In this document: positions 35,495-45,361 of the stretch, in pieces
Layout: every line of letters begins with the position of its first letter
Numbering within the stretch: the stretch's first letter is position 1
DNA from: an uncultured Alphaproteobacteria bacterium
GTDB taxonomy: Bacteria > Pseudomonadota > Alphaproteobacteria > Micropepsales > Micropepsaceae
Assembly: GCA_903857685.1 (NCBI GenBank)
Contig: CAIOFO010000159.1
Location: 1 to 47,272, forward strand
Length of the DNA stretch: 47,272 nucleotides
Direction: 5' to 3'
Position numbers and translations under genes: made by a program
Notes under the pieces: model-generated
What the model saw: the letters and a program-made list of their open reading frames with translations, nothing else
Databases searched by the model: none
What the model was told of the DNA's origin: nothing

Positions 35495-36637
35495 TTGTCC
35501 AACGACCGTACTGTTCGCTTTCTCCATGCATTGGGCGGGGCGACGACCAGCCGGGTGCTCAATCTCGGGCGCATTGCCAAAGCCAACAGGGACGACCCGG
35601 ACCATGCGGAAAAGCCCATGTTCCGCTCGCCCGTCGTCAACACTGCCTTTATCCTCAAGCACCGCATGCGCTCGGATGAAACCTATCTGTTCAATTCGGT
35701 GCGCTCGGTGGCCACCAAGTTGATCGTCCCCTTCGACCAGAATGATCTGCGCGCCGGCGGCCGCTCCATCTTCATCGAGCAGCGCGGCTTCGAAGACAGC
35801 TTGCGCCAGGTCGGCAACTACAACAGCGACAATTTGAGCCGGGACCTCACCGTCCTGCGGTTGATGAACATCATTCCCTCGCTCGATCCCTTCCTGCTGC
35901 GTGAGCATCTGCGCAACCACGAGATCGATGTGGCGCCCTGCTATTTCGATATCTCGGCGGGCGACCAGCAGCGCATGCATGATTTCACCGCCTCCGAACT
36001 TTCACGCCTGATTCAGCTGGCCAGCGGCAGCAACACCGACGGCTCGACCAACCGCCTGGTGAGCGCGCTGCTCTCCAGCAAGGTGGACGAGAAGCTGGAA
36101 CCCTTGCGCATGACGCTGGGCCTGACCGGCAACGATTTCCGCGAAGGTGTCTTCAGCTGGCGCGGCTTTCTTTACTACAAATGGTCGATGAACCAGTTCT
36201 GGCCCGACATCATGAAGGTGCTGCGCGAGATCAAGGAGATCCGCCCCCATGGCGCCGTCTCTCCCGAACAAAGCGCCTATTTGACCGGCGCCAAGCGCAG
36301 CATCATCGAAATGGTGCGCGACAATGGCCAGCATGTCGACAAGGTGCTGGACATTTACGACAGCTCCTTTCACGACCTGGTCGCCCACCAGGCGCCCAAG
36401 ACCTTCCGCGACTTCCTGCTCAGCGCCCCCTACATGTTCCTGGAGCTCGGCGAGAAGATGGGCGCGATCTCCCATATCGTCAGCTTCTGGCGCTATCGCT
36501 TCCCGCCCGGCGCGCCCAAGCATATCGATGCCGAGGAGCTGTCCATCATCTTCCAGGACTTCACCAGCGGCTTCGGCGAGGCCAGCAAGGCGGATGGCCC
36601 GGTCCTGCAAAAACCCATGGTCATCGAGGCCGGCTGA
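35495..36637 (+). CDS. Hypothetical protein, 380 aa
   Basis: I do not recognise a family. The protein is soluble-looking, starts LSNDRTVRFLHALGGATTSR and contains a central helical part (SSKVDEKLEPLRMTLGLTGN) and a C-terminal FPPGAPKHIDAEELSIIFQ. The likely start is TTG at 35495 with GGTGA nearby; the ATG at 35372 lies inside the divergent membrane-protein gene. The codon use is like that of its neighbours. The SYLF gene follows after 74 nt and has its own promoter, so it is probably monocistronic. Confidence 0.7.
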   Translation: MSNDRTVRFLHALGGATTSRVLNLGRIAKANRDDPDHAEKPMFRSPVVNTAFILKHRMRSDETYLFNSVRSVATKLIVPFDQNDLRAGGRSIFIEQRGFEDSLRQVGNYNSDNLSRDLTVLRLMNIIPSLDPFLLREHLRNHEIDVAPCYFDISAGDQQRMHDFTASELSRLIQLASGSNTDGSTNRLVSALLSSKVDEKLEPLRMTLGLTGNDFREGVFSWRGFLYYKWSMNQFWPDIMKVLREIKEIRPHGAVSPEQSAYLTGAKRSIIEMVRDNGQHVDKVLDIYDSSFHDLVAHQAPKTFRDFLLSAPYMFLELGEKMGAISHIVSFWRYRFPPGAPKHIDAEELSIIFQDFTSGFGEASKADGPVLQKPMVIEAG

Positions 36638-36654
36638 GTTTTGTTCCAGGTCAG

Positions 36655-36679
36655 GGAACTTCCCCGCCGGTGGCGCGTT
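36655..36679 (+). promoter_or_regulatory. EcfG-type (general stress) promoter
   Basis: GGAAC (36655-36659), a 16-nt spacer and CGTT (36676-36679) match the alphaproteobacterial general-stress sigma factor EcfG consensus exactly. It lies 32 nt before the SYLF gene start at 36712, a suitable distance for a short leader. It is the only exact match I found in an intergenic region of this window. Confidence 0.65.
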
Positions 36680-36711
36680 ACACGGGCGAGATATTTGGAA
36701 GGACCCTTCTC

Positions 36712-37335
36712 ATGAAAACCGTTTCCACGCTTGCCGCCGCAGTCACTCTGACGGTCCTGGCCTTTGCCGCTCCCGCCGCCCAGGCGTCGGACAGGAGCGA
36801 ATTGCTGCATGACGCCAATGTCACCATCAACAACCTCAAGCACGACCCGGCCTTCGGCACCGCCCGCACCATGCTGCAGAACGCCAGGGCCGTTTACATC
36901 GTGCCCAAGCTGGTCAAGGGCGGCTTCATCTTCGGCGCCGAAGGCGGCGACGGGGTGCTGCTGCACCGCACCGGCCATGGCTGGAGCGAGCCGCGCTTCT
37001 ACGGCATGGGCTCGGCCTCGTTCGGCCTGCAGGCCGGCCTGGAACAGGCGGAATTGGTCTTCATCATCAACAGCGACCGGGCCCTGTCCGGCATCGAGCA
37101 TGGCAATTTCAAGCTCGGCGCCGGCGCCGGCCTGACCGTGGTCAACCTGTCCTCGGGCGCCGAAGGCGCCACCACCTCCCATGGCGGCGATATCGTGGTC
37201 TGGACCTCCGGTTCGGGCGCCTATGCCGGCCTCACCTTCAATGGTTCGGTCATCAGCCCGGACAAGGACGAGAATGCGGCGCCTCCGGGCAGGCAGTCCG
37301 AGGAGTTGCGTAAGAATCTTGCCAGCGTCTGGTAG
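36712..37335 (+). CDS. Exported SYLF-domain (YSC84-like) lipid-binding protein
   Basis: This 207-aa protein has a signal peptide (about 26 residues, ending AQAS), then a SYLF domain: RTMLQNARAVYIVPKLVKGGFIFGAEGGDGVL near the start and ISPDKDENAAPPG near the end. SYLF domains bind phosphoinositide-like lipids in eukaryotes; in bacteria the function is unclear, with stress-linked envelope roles suspected. GGAAGGA lies seven bases before the ATG. It has its own EcfG-type promoter and a terminator at 37360. Confidence 0.88.
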   Translation: MKTVSTLAAAVTLTVLAFAAPAAQASDRSELLHDANVTINNLKHDPAFGTARTMLQNARAVYIVPKLVKGGFIFGAEGGDGVLLHRTGHGWSEPRFYGMGSASFGLQAGLEQAELVFIINSDRALSGIEHGNFKLGAGAGLTVVNLSSGAEGATTSHGGDIVVWTSGSGAYAGLTFNGSVISPDKDENAAPPGRQSEELRKNLASVW

Positions 37336-37359
37336 TTCTAACTGCCTGAATGGGCTAGG

Positions 37360-37400
37360 ATGGAGTGTTCGCGGATCAACCGCGGCGCTCCATTTTCTTT
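37360..37400 (+). terminator. Rho-independent terminator after the SYLF gene
   Basis: Outer arms ATGGAG (37360-37365) and CTCCAT (37388-37393) and inner arms CGCGG (37370-37374) and CCGCG (37380-37384) form a two-part stem around ATCAA, followed by TTTTCTTT. It stands 14 nt before the next start codon, so the ribosome-binding site of the next gene lies just past it. Confidence 0.75.
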
Positions 37401-37414
37401 AGAGGAACCACCTG

Positions 37415-37792
37415 ATGAAAAAGTTTCTGATTGCCTCCTGCGCAGCCCTTTTGCTGCCCACTGCCGCCTTGGCCGATGTCAGCGCCGAACTGGTTGTCGC
37501 CAGCCAGCATGCCGGTTTCGCCTCCAAGGCTCCCGCCATTGATGCCGTGCACATGCATCTGCACCATGTCGTGAATTGCCTGGTCGGTCCGATGGGCACC
37601 GGCTTTGACGCCACCAACGCCAATCCCTGCGCCAAGGCAGGCAATGGCGCCATCCCGGACGCCAGCGCGGCGCAGAAGACCAAGCTGCAGGCTGCCCTGA
37701 CGGCAGCCAATGCCGGCATTGCCGCCACGGATGTCGCCGCCGCCCAGAAGGACGCCGCCGACGCCGGCACGGCCATCGACGGCGCGAAGTAG
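37415..37792 (+). CDS. Small exported protein, 125 aa
   Basis: It has a signal peptide of about 20 residues (ending ALAD) and a mature part with a His-rich stretch (HMHLHHVVNCLVG), two cysteines probably forming a disulfide (CLVG and PCAKAG), and an Ala-rich helical C-terminus. The family is not one I recognise; the His cluster suggests metal or haem binding. AGAGGAA lies eight bases before the ATG. It is convergent with the glycosyltransferase gene, with a 3-nt gap between stops. Confidence 0.75.
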   Translation: MKKFLIASCAALLLPTAALADVSAELVVASQHAGFASKAPAIDAVHMHLHHVVNCLVGPMGTGFDATNANPCAKAGNGAIPDASAAQKTKLQAALTAANAGIAATDVAAAQKDAADAGTAIDGAK

Positions 37793-37795
37793 CTT

Positions 37796-39976
37796 TTACG
37801 ACGATGCGACGGCGAAGCCCTGCGGGGCTTCGCCGCGCAATCGCCGCGCCATCATCTCTTCATAGGCCGCTTCAATCTGGCGGGTGGTGCGGGCGGTATC
37901 GAACAGCGGCGCAAGGCGCCGGTTTTCCTTCAGGCGATCACGATAGTTTTTCAGCAGCGCCGGGTCGCGCGCCAGCGTCAGCGCCAGCCTTTCATAATCC
38001 GCCGGATTTTCCGTCACCAGCTCGGGCAGTCCCACCGCGTAAAGCAGGCTGGCGGCAACCCGTCCCGCGAAAGCCGTGCCGCGGCAGGTGAGCAGCGGCA
38101 GCCCGGCCCATAACGCATCGCTGGCGGTGGTGTGGGCGTTATAGGGCAAACTGTCGAGAAACAAATCGCCCAGGGTCATGCGCGCGACATGCGCTTCCAG
38201 TTCCAGCGGCGGCGCGAAGATCAGCCGCTGTGGATCAACGCCGTGCCGCGCCGCCTCGGATTTCAGGTTTTGCGCGAACAAGGGATCGCCCGCCAGCAGC
38301 CACAGCACGCTGCCCGGCGCCTGCCCCAGAAGGCGCAGCCATAGCGCAAATTGCTCCGGCAGAATCTTGTAGCCATAGTTGAAATTGCAGAAGACGAAAG
38401 CGCTCTCGGGCAAGCCATGCCCGGCGCGGCTTGTAACGCCAACGGGGGCGCGCCGGTCGTCATTGATCTGGTAGCTGCCGGGCAGGCGCACCACTTTCTC
38501 GTCATAAAAACGATCTTCGCCGTCCGGGATCACCACGCCGTCGGCCAGGATATAATCCATGTAGTCCGCGCCCAGCGTGCCGGGAAAGCCCAGGTAATTG
38601 ACCTGGACCGGCGCCGGCGACAGCGCGAAGACGCCCATGCGCATCTTGCCGAAATAGCCGTTGAGATTGACCAGGATATCCACCCCCTCGGCGCGGATGC
38701 GGGCGGCGGCATCGCGGTCGGACAGCGCGGCGATGGAAATGAATTTGTCGAAGGCCGCTGTCACCCGCGCCCGCATGGCGCTGCCGTCGTTGCGGCTGTT
38801 GTCGAACGCGAAGATTTCGAATTTCGCACGGTCATGCTGCTCGAACAGGCCCGCCGCCAGATACATGGTGGCCTGGGCGCGGAATTCGCCGCAGACATAA
38901 CCGATGCGGATGGGGCCGGGTTTGCGCGCTTCGAATTTTGGTCGGGGCGCCGTCGCCGGATATTTGCGCGCCGCAAAGATCCGCGCGCAGGCCAGAAGAT
39001 CGGCGGGACTGTCCGACAGCGCCTGATAGACGAAAGGCTGGGCGGCCTGCCTGCCGGCGCGCACTGCCGCGTCCAGCTTCGCCTTGTCGTCAGCGAAATT
39101 CCGCCAGTCGCCGGCATGCATCTTCAGTTGCAGCAGATCGCCCGCCGCATAGGGCAGATCGGGCTGCACCGCCAGCGCCCGCTGCAGGTCGGCGATGGCG
39201 GGCGCCAGCGCCTGGCGGCGCGTCCATAACAGGTTGGAGCGGCTTTCCAGCGCCTCGGGCAGGCCCGGATTGATCGCCAGCGCCTTGCCGTAACTTTCCA
39301 GCGCCTCGTCCAGCCGCTCCAGCCGCCATAGCGTGCCGGCGCGATTGACCCAGGCCCCGGCATGGCTGGGATGGGCGGCGATGACGCGGTCGAATTCCGC
39401 CACCGCCTCCTCTGCCCGTCCCAGTTCGCGCAAAGTCAGGCCGCGATTGTGGCGGCCATCGGCATAATCCGGGGCGCGCGCCAGCAGCAGATCGAAGCCG
39501 GCCAGCGCCTCTTCGTAGCGCCCGAGGCCGTGCAGGATCAGGCCGCGATTGTTGAGGGCGTCGAGATTGCCGGCGTCCAGCGCCAGAGCGCGTTCAATAT
39601 CCGCCAGCGCCTCGGTTGATTGTCCCAGCTTGCTGCGGACGGCGCCCCGATTGCTCCAGGCCCTGCTGTCATTCGGCCGCGCCCGCACCACGCTGTCGAG
39701 CGCCGCCTGTGCCTCGTCATGGCGGCCCAGGCCCGAAAGAACGATGCCGAGATTGGCCAGGGTCTCGGGGGCGCCGGGCTGAACCGCCAGCGCCCGCTGC
39801 AGCAGGACCAAGGCCTCGGGCAGCCGGCCCTGCATCAGCCGCAACAAGCCCATCAGGTGCAGGGCGGGATAATCCCCCGGCGCAGCGGTCAATATCCGCT
39901 GATAGAGCTTTTCCGCCTCGTCGAGGCGCCCGGCCTGGTGCAGCGCCATGGCCTGCTGGAGCAATTGCTGGGACAT
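37796..39976 (-). CDS. TPR protein with OGT/SPINDLY-type glycosyltransferase domain
   Basis: This 726-aa protein has about eight tetratricopeptide repeats (residues 1-290), each of the ALxLxPGxxxAxxNLGxxLxxLGRxxEA type, and a GT41-like catalytic region (about 345-700). Catalytic-domain signs are [39 protein letters not shown] and [21 protein letters not shown]41 enzymes attach GlcNAc or other sugars to Ser/Thr of proteins; bacterial members commonly glycosylate flagellin or other surface proteins. No flagellar gene is near. The start lies beside a LexA box that serves the divergent uvrB. Confidence 0.92.
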   Translation of the reverse strand: MSQQLLQQAMALHQAGRLDEAEKLYQRILTAAPGDYPALHLMGLLRLMQGRLPEALVLLQRALAVQPGAPETLANLGIVLSGLGRHDEAQAALDSVVRARPNDSRAWSNRGAVRSKLGQSTEALADIERALALDAGNLDALNNRGLILHGLGRYEEALAGFDLLLARAPDYADGRHNRGLTLRELGRAEEAVAEFDRVIAAHPSHAGAWVNRAGTLWRLERLDEALESYGKALAINPGLPEALESRSNLLWTRRQALAPAIADLQRALAVQPDLPYAAGDLLQLKMHAGDWRNFADDKAKLDAAVRAGRQAAQPFVYQALSDSPADLLACARIFAARKYPATAPRPKFEARKPGPIRIGYVCGEFRAQATMYLAAGLFEQHDRAKFEIFAFDNSRNDGSAMRARVTAAFDKFISIAALSDRDAAARIRAEGVDILVNLNGYFGKMRMGVFALSPAPVQVNYLGFPGTLGADYMDYILADGVVIPDGEDRFYDEKVVRLPGSYQINDDRRAPVGVTSRAGHGLPESAFVFCNFNYGYKILPEQFALWLRLLGQAPGSVLWLLAGDPLFAQNLKSEAARHGVDPQRLIFAPPLELEAHVARMTLGDLFLDSLPYNAHTTASDALWAGLPLLTCRGTAFAGRVAASLLYAVGLPELVTENPADYERLALTLARDPALLKNYRDRLKENRRLAPLFDTARTTRQIEAAYEEMMARRLRGEAPQGFAVASS

Positions 39977-39978
39977 TT

Positions 39979-39993
39979 GTTCTTGGAATGTTC
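39979..39993. promoter_or_regulatory. LexA (SOS) box of uvrB
   Basis: GTTC-N7-GTTC (39979-39982 and 39990-39993) is the exact alphaproteobacterial LexA box. It lies 78 nt before the uvrB ATG. uvrB is a classic SOS gene. On the other strand the box begins only two bases before the start codon of the divergent glycosyltransferase gene, overlapping its ribosome-binding region. Confidence 0.8.
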
Positions 39994-40071
39994 TTGCTGC
40001 GATTTGTGCCTCAGGCTAACATCTTTCGGCCCGGCGTTGGACGGGAGGCCCCACACCCCTATTTATATTCC

Positions 40072-42483
<2,412 letters not shown>

Positions 42484-42501
42484 ACCGAATTAGGAGCGAA
42501 C

Positions 42502-43539
42502 ATGGGGATAGCAGATGCCGCCTTCGAAGAGATTATCGCGGCCCTAAATGACTCGTTCGATAACAAGACAAATATCGTTTCGCTGCGGGAGGGTGAGCGA
42601 GTCGAATACAAGGAGGCGTTTAATTGGGGCGGCCGGTCTGATTATGCAAAATCGATGGCGGGCTTCGCTAATCACTCAGGCGGATTCCTGATCTTCGGAG
42701 TGAAAAACGATCCGCGAGAAGTCGTTGGCCTCAAGAGTAGCAATTTCGAGAGTCAAGACGATGCAAAGATGGCTGGATATCTGAATGGCCTTTTCGCTCC
42801 GGCCCTCCAATTTGAACGGCGCGTCGCGAATGTTGGAAGCATCAAGGTCGGCCTACTCTGGGCGGCGCCCCATTCAGAGCCACCAGTGATTGCACTTAAG
42901 TCAGACGGCGATGTGAAAGAAGCTGAGATTTACTATCGCTATAATGCCAGAAGCGAAAAGATAAAGTTCCCGGAGATGCGTAGAATGCTTGACCGCGTCC
43001 GCGACCGGGAGCGCGCATCTTGGGCGGATATACTGGCTCGCGTTGCGCGGATTGGCCCTGAAGGACTTGGGCTTATGGACATTGCTAAGGGCGAGGTCCA
43101 CGGGAGAAGCGGTAATCTTCTGATTGACGCGTCGTTGGTACCGAAGCTCAATTTTATTAAGGAAGGCTCTTTTACAGAGGGCGGCGAACCGACACTAAAA
43201 CTAATAGGCGACGTAACTCCAGTGGACACTAGGGCTTCGCACTTGGCTGTCCGGCTAACAAATGACCCCAGCGCTCCCGCGGTGCGCCCTGAAGCCATCA
43301 ACCCCAAATTCTCATTGGACTATGATGGCGTAATTCGAGAAGCGAAGAAGCGATACTCTGACTTTCTTGCCAATCCAAAGTTTCACGCGGTGATGGCAAA
43401 GGCTAAGAAAAACTCGGCTCTCGCATACATCCATTACCTTCATCCCGACCGAAAAAAGCAAACTCAGACAACGAGTACTGTGCGATACAGTAATGATATC
43501 TTCCAGGAACTGGATAAGCTGTATAGGCCGCGCTCCTAA
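42502..43539 (+). CDS. AlbA_2 (Schlafen-like) domain protein, compositionally foreign
   Basis: This 345-aa protein has an N-terminal AlbA_2 domain at about residues 25-130, with EGERVEYKEAFNWGG, then AGFANHSGGFLIFGV. The rest (about 150-345) is not recognised. AlbA_2 proteins include transcriptional regulators and putative nucleases of defence and mobile islands. Codon choice differs from its neighbours: many AT-rich codons (AAT, ATA, TTA, AGA) against a GC-rich background. It starts 18 nt after uvrB with GGAGCGAAC before the ATG. Its stop coincides with the beginning of an arsC-tail repeat, which marks the right edge of the foreign segment. Confidence 0.8.
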   Translation: MGIADAAFEEIIAALNDSFDNKTNIVSLREGERVEYKEAFNWGGRSDYAKSMAGFANHSGGFLIFGVKNDPREVVGLKSSNFESQDDAKMAGYLNGLFAPALQFERRVANVGSIKVGLLWAAPHSEPPVIALKSDGDVKEAEIYYRYNARSEKIKFPEMRRMLDRVRDRERASWADILARVARIGPEGLGLMDIAKGEVHGRSGNLLIDASLVPKLNFIKEGSFTEGGEPTLKLIGDVTPVDTRASHLAVRLTNDPSAPAVRPEAINPKFSLDYDGVIREAKKRYSDFLANPKFHAVMAKAKKNSALAYIHYLHPDRKKQTQTTSTVRYSNDIFQELDKLYRPRS

Positions 43540-43571
43540 AGTATCTCCCCCACCGCCTCGCTCGGCCGGCA
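43536..43571 (-). pseudogene. Duplicated tail fragment of arsC
   Basis: The 36 bases match the last 36 bases of the intact arsC (43630-43665) at both ends (13 and 14 identical bases) with a diverged middle of nine. On the minus strand it reads CRPSEAVGEIL and then stop, against CRPSETVMEIL in the intact gene. Length and frame are conserved. It is a remnant of a second arsC, and it overlaps the stop codon of the AlbA_2 gene. Confidence 0.8.
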
Positions 43572-43629
43572 TCCGCCTTCGCTAAAGCTTCGGCGCGACG
43601 GGCCCGCCTTCGCCCGCCGCGGCAAGCAG
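43572..43629. repeat. Spacer between the two arsC tails
   Basis: These 58 bases separate the arsC-tail copy from the intact arsC. They contain CGCCTTCGCTAAAGCTTCGG with an internal AAGCTT, then GGGCCC and GCCTTCGCCCGCCGCGGC, all partly self-complementary. No gene is visible. The stretch is a likely repeat or rearrangement scar. Confidence 0.4.
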
Positions 43630-43971
43630 CTAAAGTATCTCCATTACGGTTTCGCTCGGCCGGCACAGCTTGGTGCCCTTCGGTGTCGTCACAATCGGCC
43701 GGTTGAGCAGGATCGGGTGCAGGACCATCGCTTCCAGCAGCGTGTCGTCGTCCGCGTGCTCCAGCTTGAGTTCGGAATAGAGCGGCTCCTTGGTCCGGAC
43801 CACGTCGCGCAGATGGACGTGCATCTGCGCCACCAGCGCCATGATCGCCTCCCGCTGCAGGGGCGTTTTCAGGTATTCGATGATCTGAGGCTCAATTCCT
43901 CTTTCCCGTAATATTGCCAGCACCTGGCGCGCGGTGCCGCAGTTCGGATTATATGTCATCGAGACTTTCAT
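43630..43971 (-). CDS. arsC: Glutaredoxin-dependent arsenate reductase family protein
   Basis: This 113-aa enzyme is of the ArsC family that reduces arsenate with glutathione/glutaredoxin. Catalytic Cys11 is in YNPNCGTARQVL; anion-binding arginines appear in VVRTKEPLY, LLNRPIVTTPKG and LCRPSE. Length is normal. No arsR, arsB or acr3 gene is near, so a role in arsenate resistance is not certain. The ATG overlaps the stop of a truncated arsC upstream (ATGA), and the 3' end carries a duplicated tail. Confidence 0.93.
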   Translation of the reverse strand: MKVSMTYNPNCGTARQVLAILRERGIEPQIIEYLKTPLQREAIMALVAQMHVHLRDVVRTKEPLYSELKLEHADDDTLLEAMVLHPILLNRPIVTTPKGTKLCRPSETVMEIL

Positions 43972-44108
43972 TTTCCGCCCTCTGCGTTACCCGCTATCGC
44001 GGCGCCATACGCTGTCGCTAGGCGGGCGTCGATGCCGCGCTCGCGCAGAGTGGCCAGTACGTTGCGCGAAGTCTGGCAGTTGGGGTTGTGATAAATGGTG
44101 GCGTTCAT
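43968..44108 (-). pseudogene. Truncated arsC head fused to a palindromic repeat
   Basis: The 46-codon ORF begins MNATIYHNPNCQTSRNVLAT and LRERGID, matching ArsC (including the catalytic Cys11), then changes to ARLATAYGAAIAGNAEGGK, which is translated from repeat copy D. The remaining two-thirds of ArsC are absent. Its stop overlaps the ATG of the intact arsC by 4 nt, so it may still act as a translated leader. Other domains cannot be recovered. Confidence 0.8.
43990..44025. repeat. Dispersed palindromic repeat, copy D
   Basis: It contains CCCGCTATCGCGGCG and the core TACGCTGTCGCTA (44008-44020), closed by terminal arms CCCGC and GCGGG. It shares both blocks with copy E at 44692-44731. It lies inside the reading frame of the truncated arsC and supplies its C-terminal codons, so it is placed at the break point. 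Confidence 0.65.
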
Positions 44109-44318
44109 GGCGCGCTTATATCCTAAAAGTTGGATTGGCGGGGTTGCCAGCGGCAGCGTGGCAACCCCGCCCATGGTGAACGAACAAGCACCCGCTATCG
44201 CCCAACGTGGCGCCAGCCTTGTAAAACCGGCCATAAAGGCGCATATTCTGTGTACTCCCCTTCCCCGCCCTTCAGCGGCCCCCTGCCGCGCATCGCGGCC
44301 CAGGAAAGACATTCACCG

Positions 44319-44570
44319 ATGGCCGACAAGACCGCCGCCCGCACCAGGGCCGAGACCCACTTTTCCGCCTCGGAAGCGCGCGACCAGCTGGTCAAGACCG
44401 AGCTGGCCAAGGAACGCATCGCCTTCGACGACCGCACCATAAAATTGCGCGCCCTGCGCAAGGCCCGCGACGAGGAAGAGGCGACCGAGAAGGCGCGCCT
44501 GGCCGCGCTGGCGCCGCCCAAGGCGGCCAAGAAGCCGGCCAAGCCGCGCGTGAAAAAACCCGTCGCCTGA
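44319..44570 (+). CDS. Small basic helical protein, 83 aa
   Basis: The product is rich in Ala, Lys, Arg and Glu: it starts MADKTAARTRAETHFSASEA, has a long charged helix (LRALRKARDEEEATEKARLA), and ends PKAAKKPAKPRVKKPVA, a histone-H1-like Lys/Pro/Ala tail. AGGAAAG lies seven bases before the ATG at 44319. It may bind nucleic acid, but no named family is recognised. The 210 nt before its start code for nothing except the arsC head on the other strand. Confidence 0.75.
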   Translation: MADKTAARTRAETHFSASEARDQLVKTELAKERIAFDDRTIKLRALRKARDEEEATEKARLAALAPPKAAKKPAKPRVKKPVA

Positions 44571-44691
44571 CGCCGGAATTTCCGCCGTAAATTCCTCCCC
44601 CGGTTAATGCGCAACGCCCGGCACGGCCAATAAAAATTCCTGAGCGACGATAATTTTTGCATCTGCGAAATAACCTGATAGGGCGGTGGCC

Positions 44692-44731
44692 CCCGCTATC
44701 GCGGCGGCACTACGCTGTCGCTAACCGCCGC
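44692..44731. repeat. Dispersed palindromic repeat, copy E
   Basis: CCCGCTATCGCGGCG, then the core TACGCTGTCGCTA (44711-44723). Arms GCGGCGG (44701-44707) and CCGCCGC (44725-44731) pair perfectly around it. It is the closest relative of copy D. It lies between the 83-aa protein gene and the cold-shock gene, in a 364-nt region with no other gene. Confidence 0.65.
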
Positions 44732-44841
44732 CGCAATCTTGCCTCTTTCCGAAAATGCGCGTATTGTCGCGGGTATCGTGGATACGTCCCGTCCCAGATG
44801 AAGCGCACCTGAGAATCCTGCCCGCCTTACGTTGCGCGCCT

Positions 44842-44889
44842 GGACGAGACAGTTACCTTCCTTCCCTGAGACAAACGTCATCCTCGTCC
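44842..44889 (+). promoter_or_regulatory. Possible 5' leader structure of the cold-shock gene
   Basis: GGACGAG (44842-44848) and CTCGTCC (44883-44889) are perfect 7-base arms 34 nt apart, within the region just before the cold-shock start codon. Cold-shock mRNAs often have long structured leaders that open in the cold, so a thermosensing role is possible. No promoter could be assigned. Confidence 0.3.
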
Positions 44890-44934
44890 GCCCTCGCATT
44901 TCGCGCGGGTGGTCACTTACGCAGGAACTACCCA

Positions 44935-45138
44935 ATGACGATCGGAACCGTGAAGTTTTTCAATACCTCGAAGGGCTTTGGATTTATCGCGCCGGAAGGC
45001 GGCGGCAAGGACGTGTTCGTGCACGCCACTGCCGTTGAAGCGGCGGGCTTGCGCACCCTGAACGAAGGCCAGAAGGTCTCGTTCGACGTGGTGCCGGACG
45101 CCCGTGGCGCCAAGGCCGCGAACCTCAAGGCCGTCTAA
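44935..45138 (+). CDS. cspA: Cold-shock domain protein (CspA family)
   Basis: This 67-aa protein is a single cold-shock domain, an OB-fold RNA chaperone. RNP1 is KGFGFIAPE and RNP2 is VFVHATAV; the opening [18 protein letters not shown] is typical. AGGAA lies seven bases before the ATG at 44935. The 300 or so bases before it have no gene apart from the repeat. A strong terminator follows at 45159. Which of the several paralogues of such genomes this is cannot be said. Confidence 0.93.
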   Translation: MTIGTVKFFNTSKGFGFIAPEGGGKDVFVHATAVEAAGLRTLNEGQKVSFDVVPDARGAKAANLKAV

Positions 45139-45158
45139 GACGGTTGGGGGTTAAGTTT

Positions 45159-45194
45159 AAGGCCGGTGCGGGAAACCGCACCGGCCTTTTTTTA
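45159..45194 (+). terminator. Rho-independent terminator of the cold-shock gene
   Basis: Arms AAGGCCGGTGCG (45159-45170) and CGCACCGGCCTT (45177-45188) pair perfectly over 12 bases around a 6-nt loop and are followed by a run of T. It ends the cold-shock transcript. The next 155 bases are free of genes on this strand. Confidence 0.93.
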
Positions 45195-45324
45195 TGGTCG
45201 CGCGGCCCGCGGAAAACCGCTTCACACTTTTCCGGGCCGACGCTCCGGATTTATTGAGCCGGCATCGAGTGGGCCGTCCGCTTCCCCCGCCGCTCGCCCA
45301 AGCTCGCGGCGCTCGCCTCCTCTC

Positions 45325-45361
45325 GCATGCCCACTGGGCATGCTCGCGCGCTATTGCGCGC
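45325..45361. repeat. Two adjacent palindromes over the 3' end of an exported-protein gene
   Basis: GCATGCCCACTGGGCATGC (45325-45343) has perfect 9-base arms around one base. GCGCGC-TATT-GCGCGC (45346-45361) follows two bases later and includes the stop codon of the gene ending at 45351. Just before them, AAGCTCGCGGCGCT (45300-45313) matches repeat copy A at 13 of 14 bases (20571-20584). Confidence 0.55.

Noticed and set aside
37336-37414. Small RNA gene between the SYLF gene and the exported 125-aa gene
   Set aside because: The structure is best explained as a terminator hairpin; there is no room for a promoter plus RNA.
44696-44935. 79-codon minus-strand frame between the repeat and the cold-shock gene
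   Set aside because: It is translated partly from palindromic repeat E, has no ribosome-binding site, and shows no recognisable protein features.
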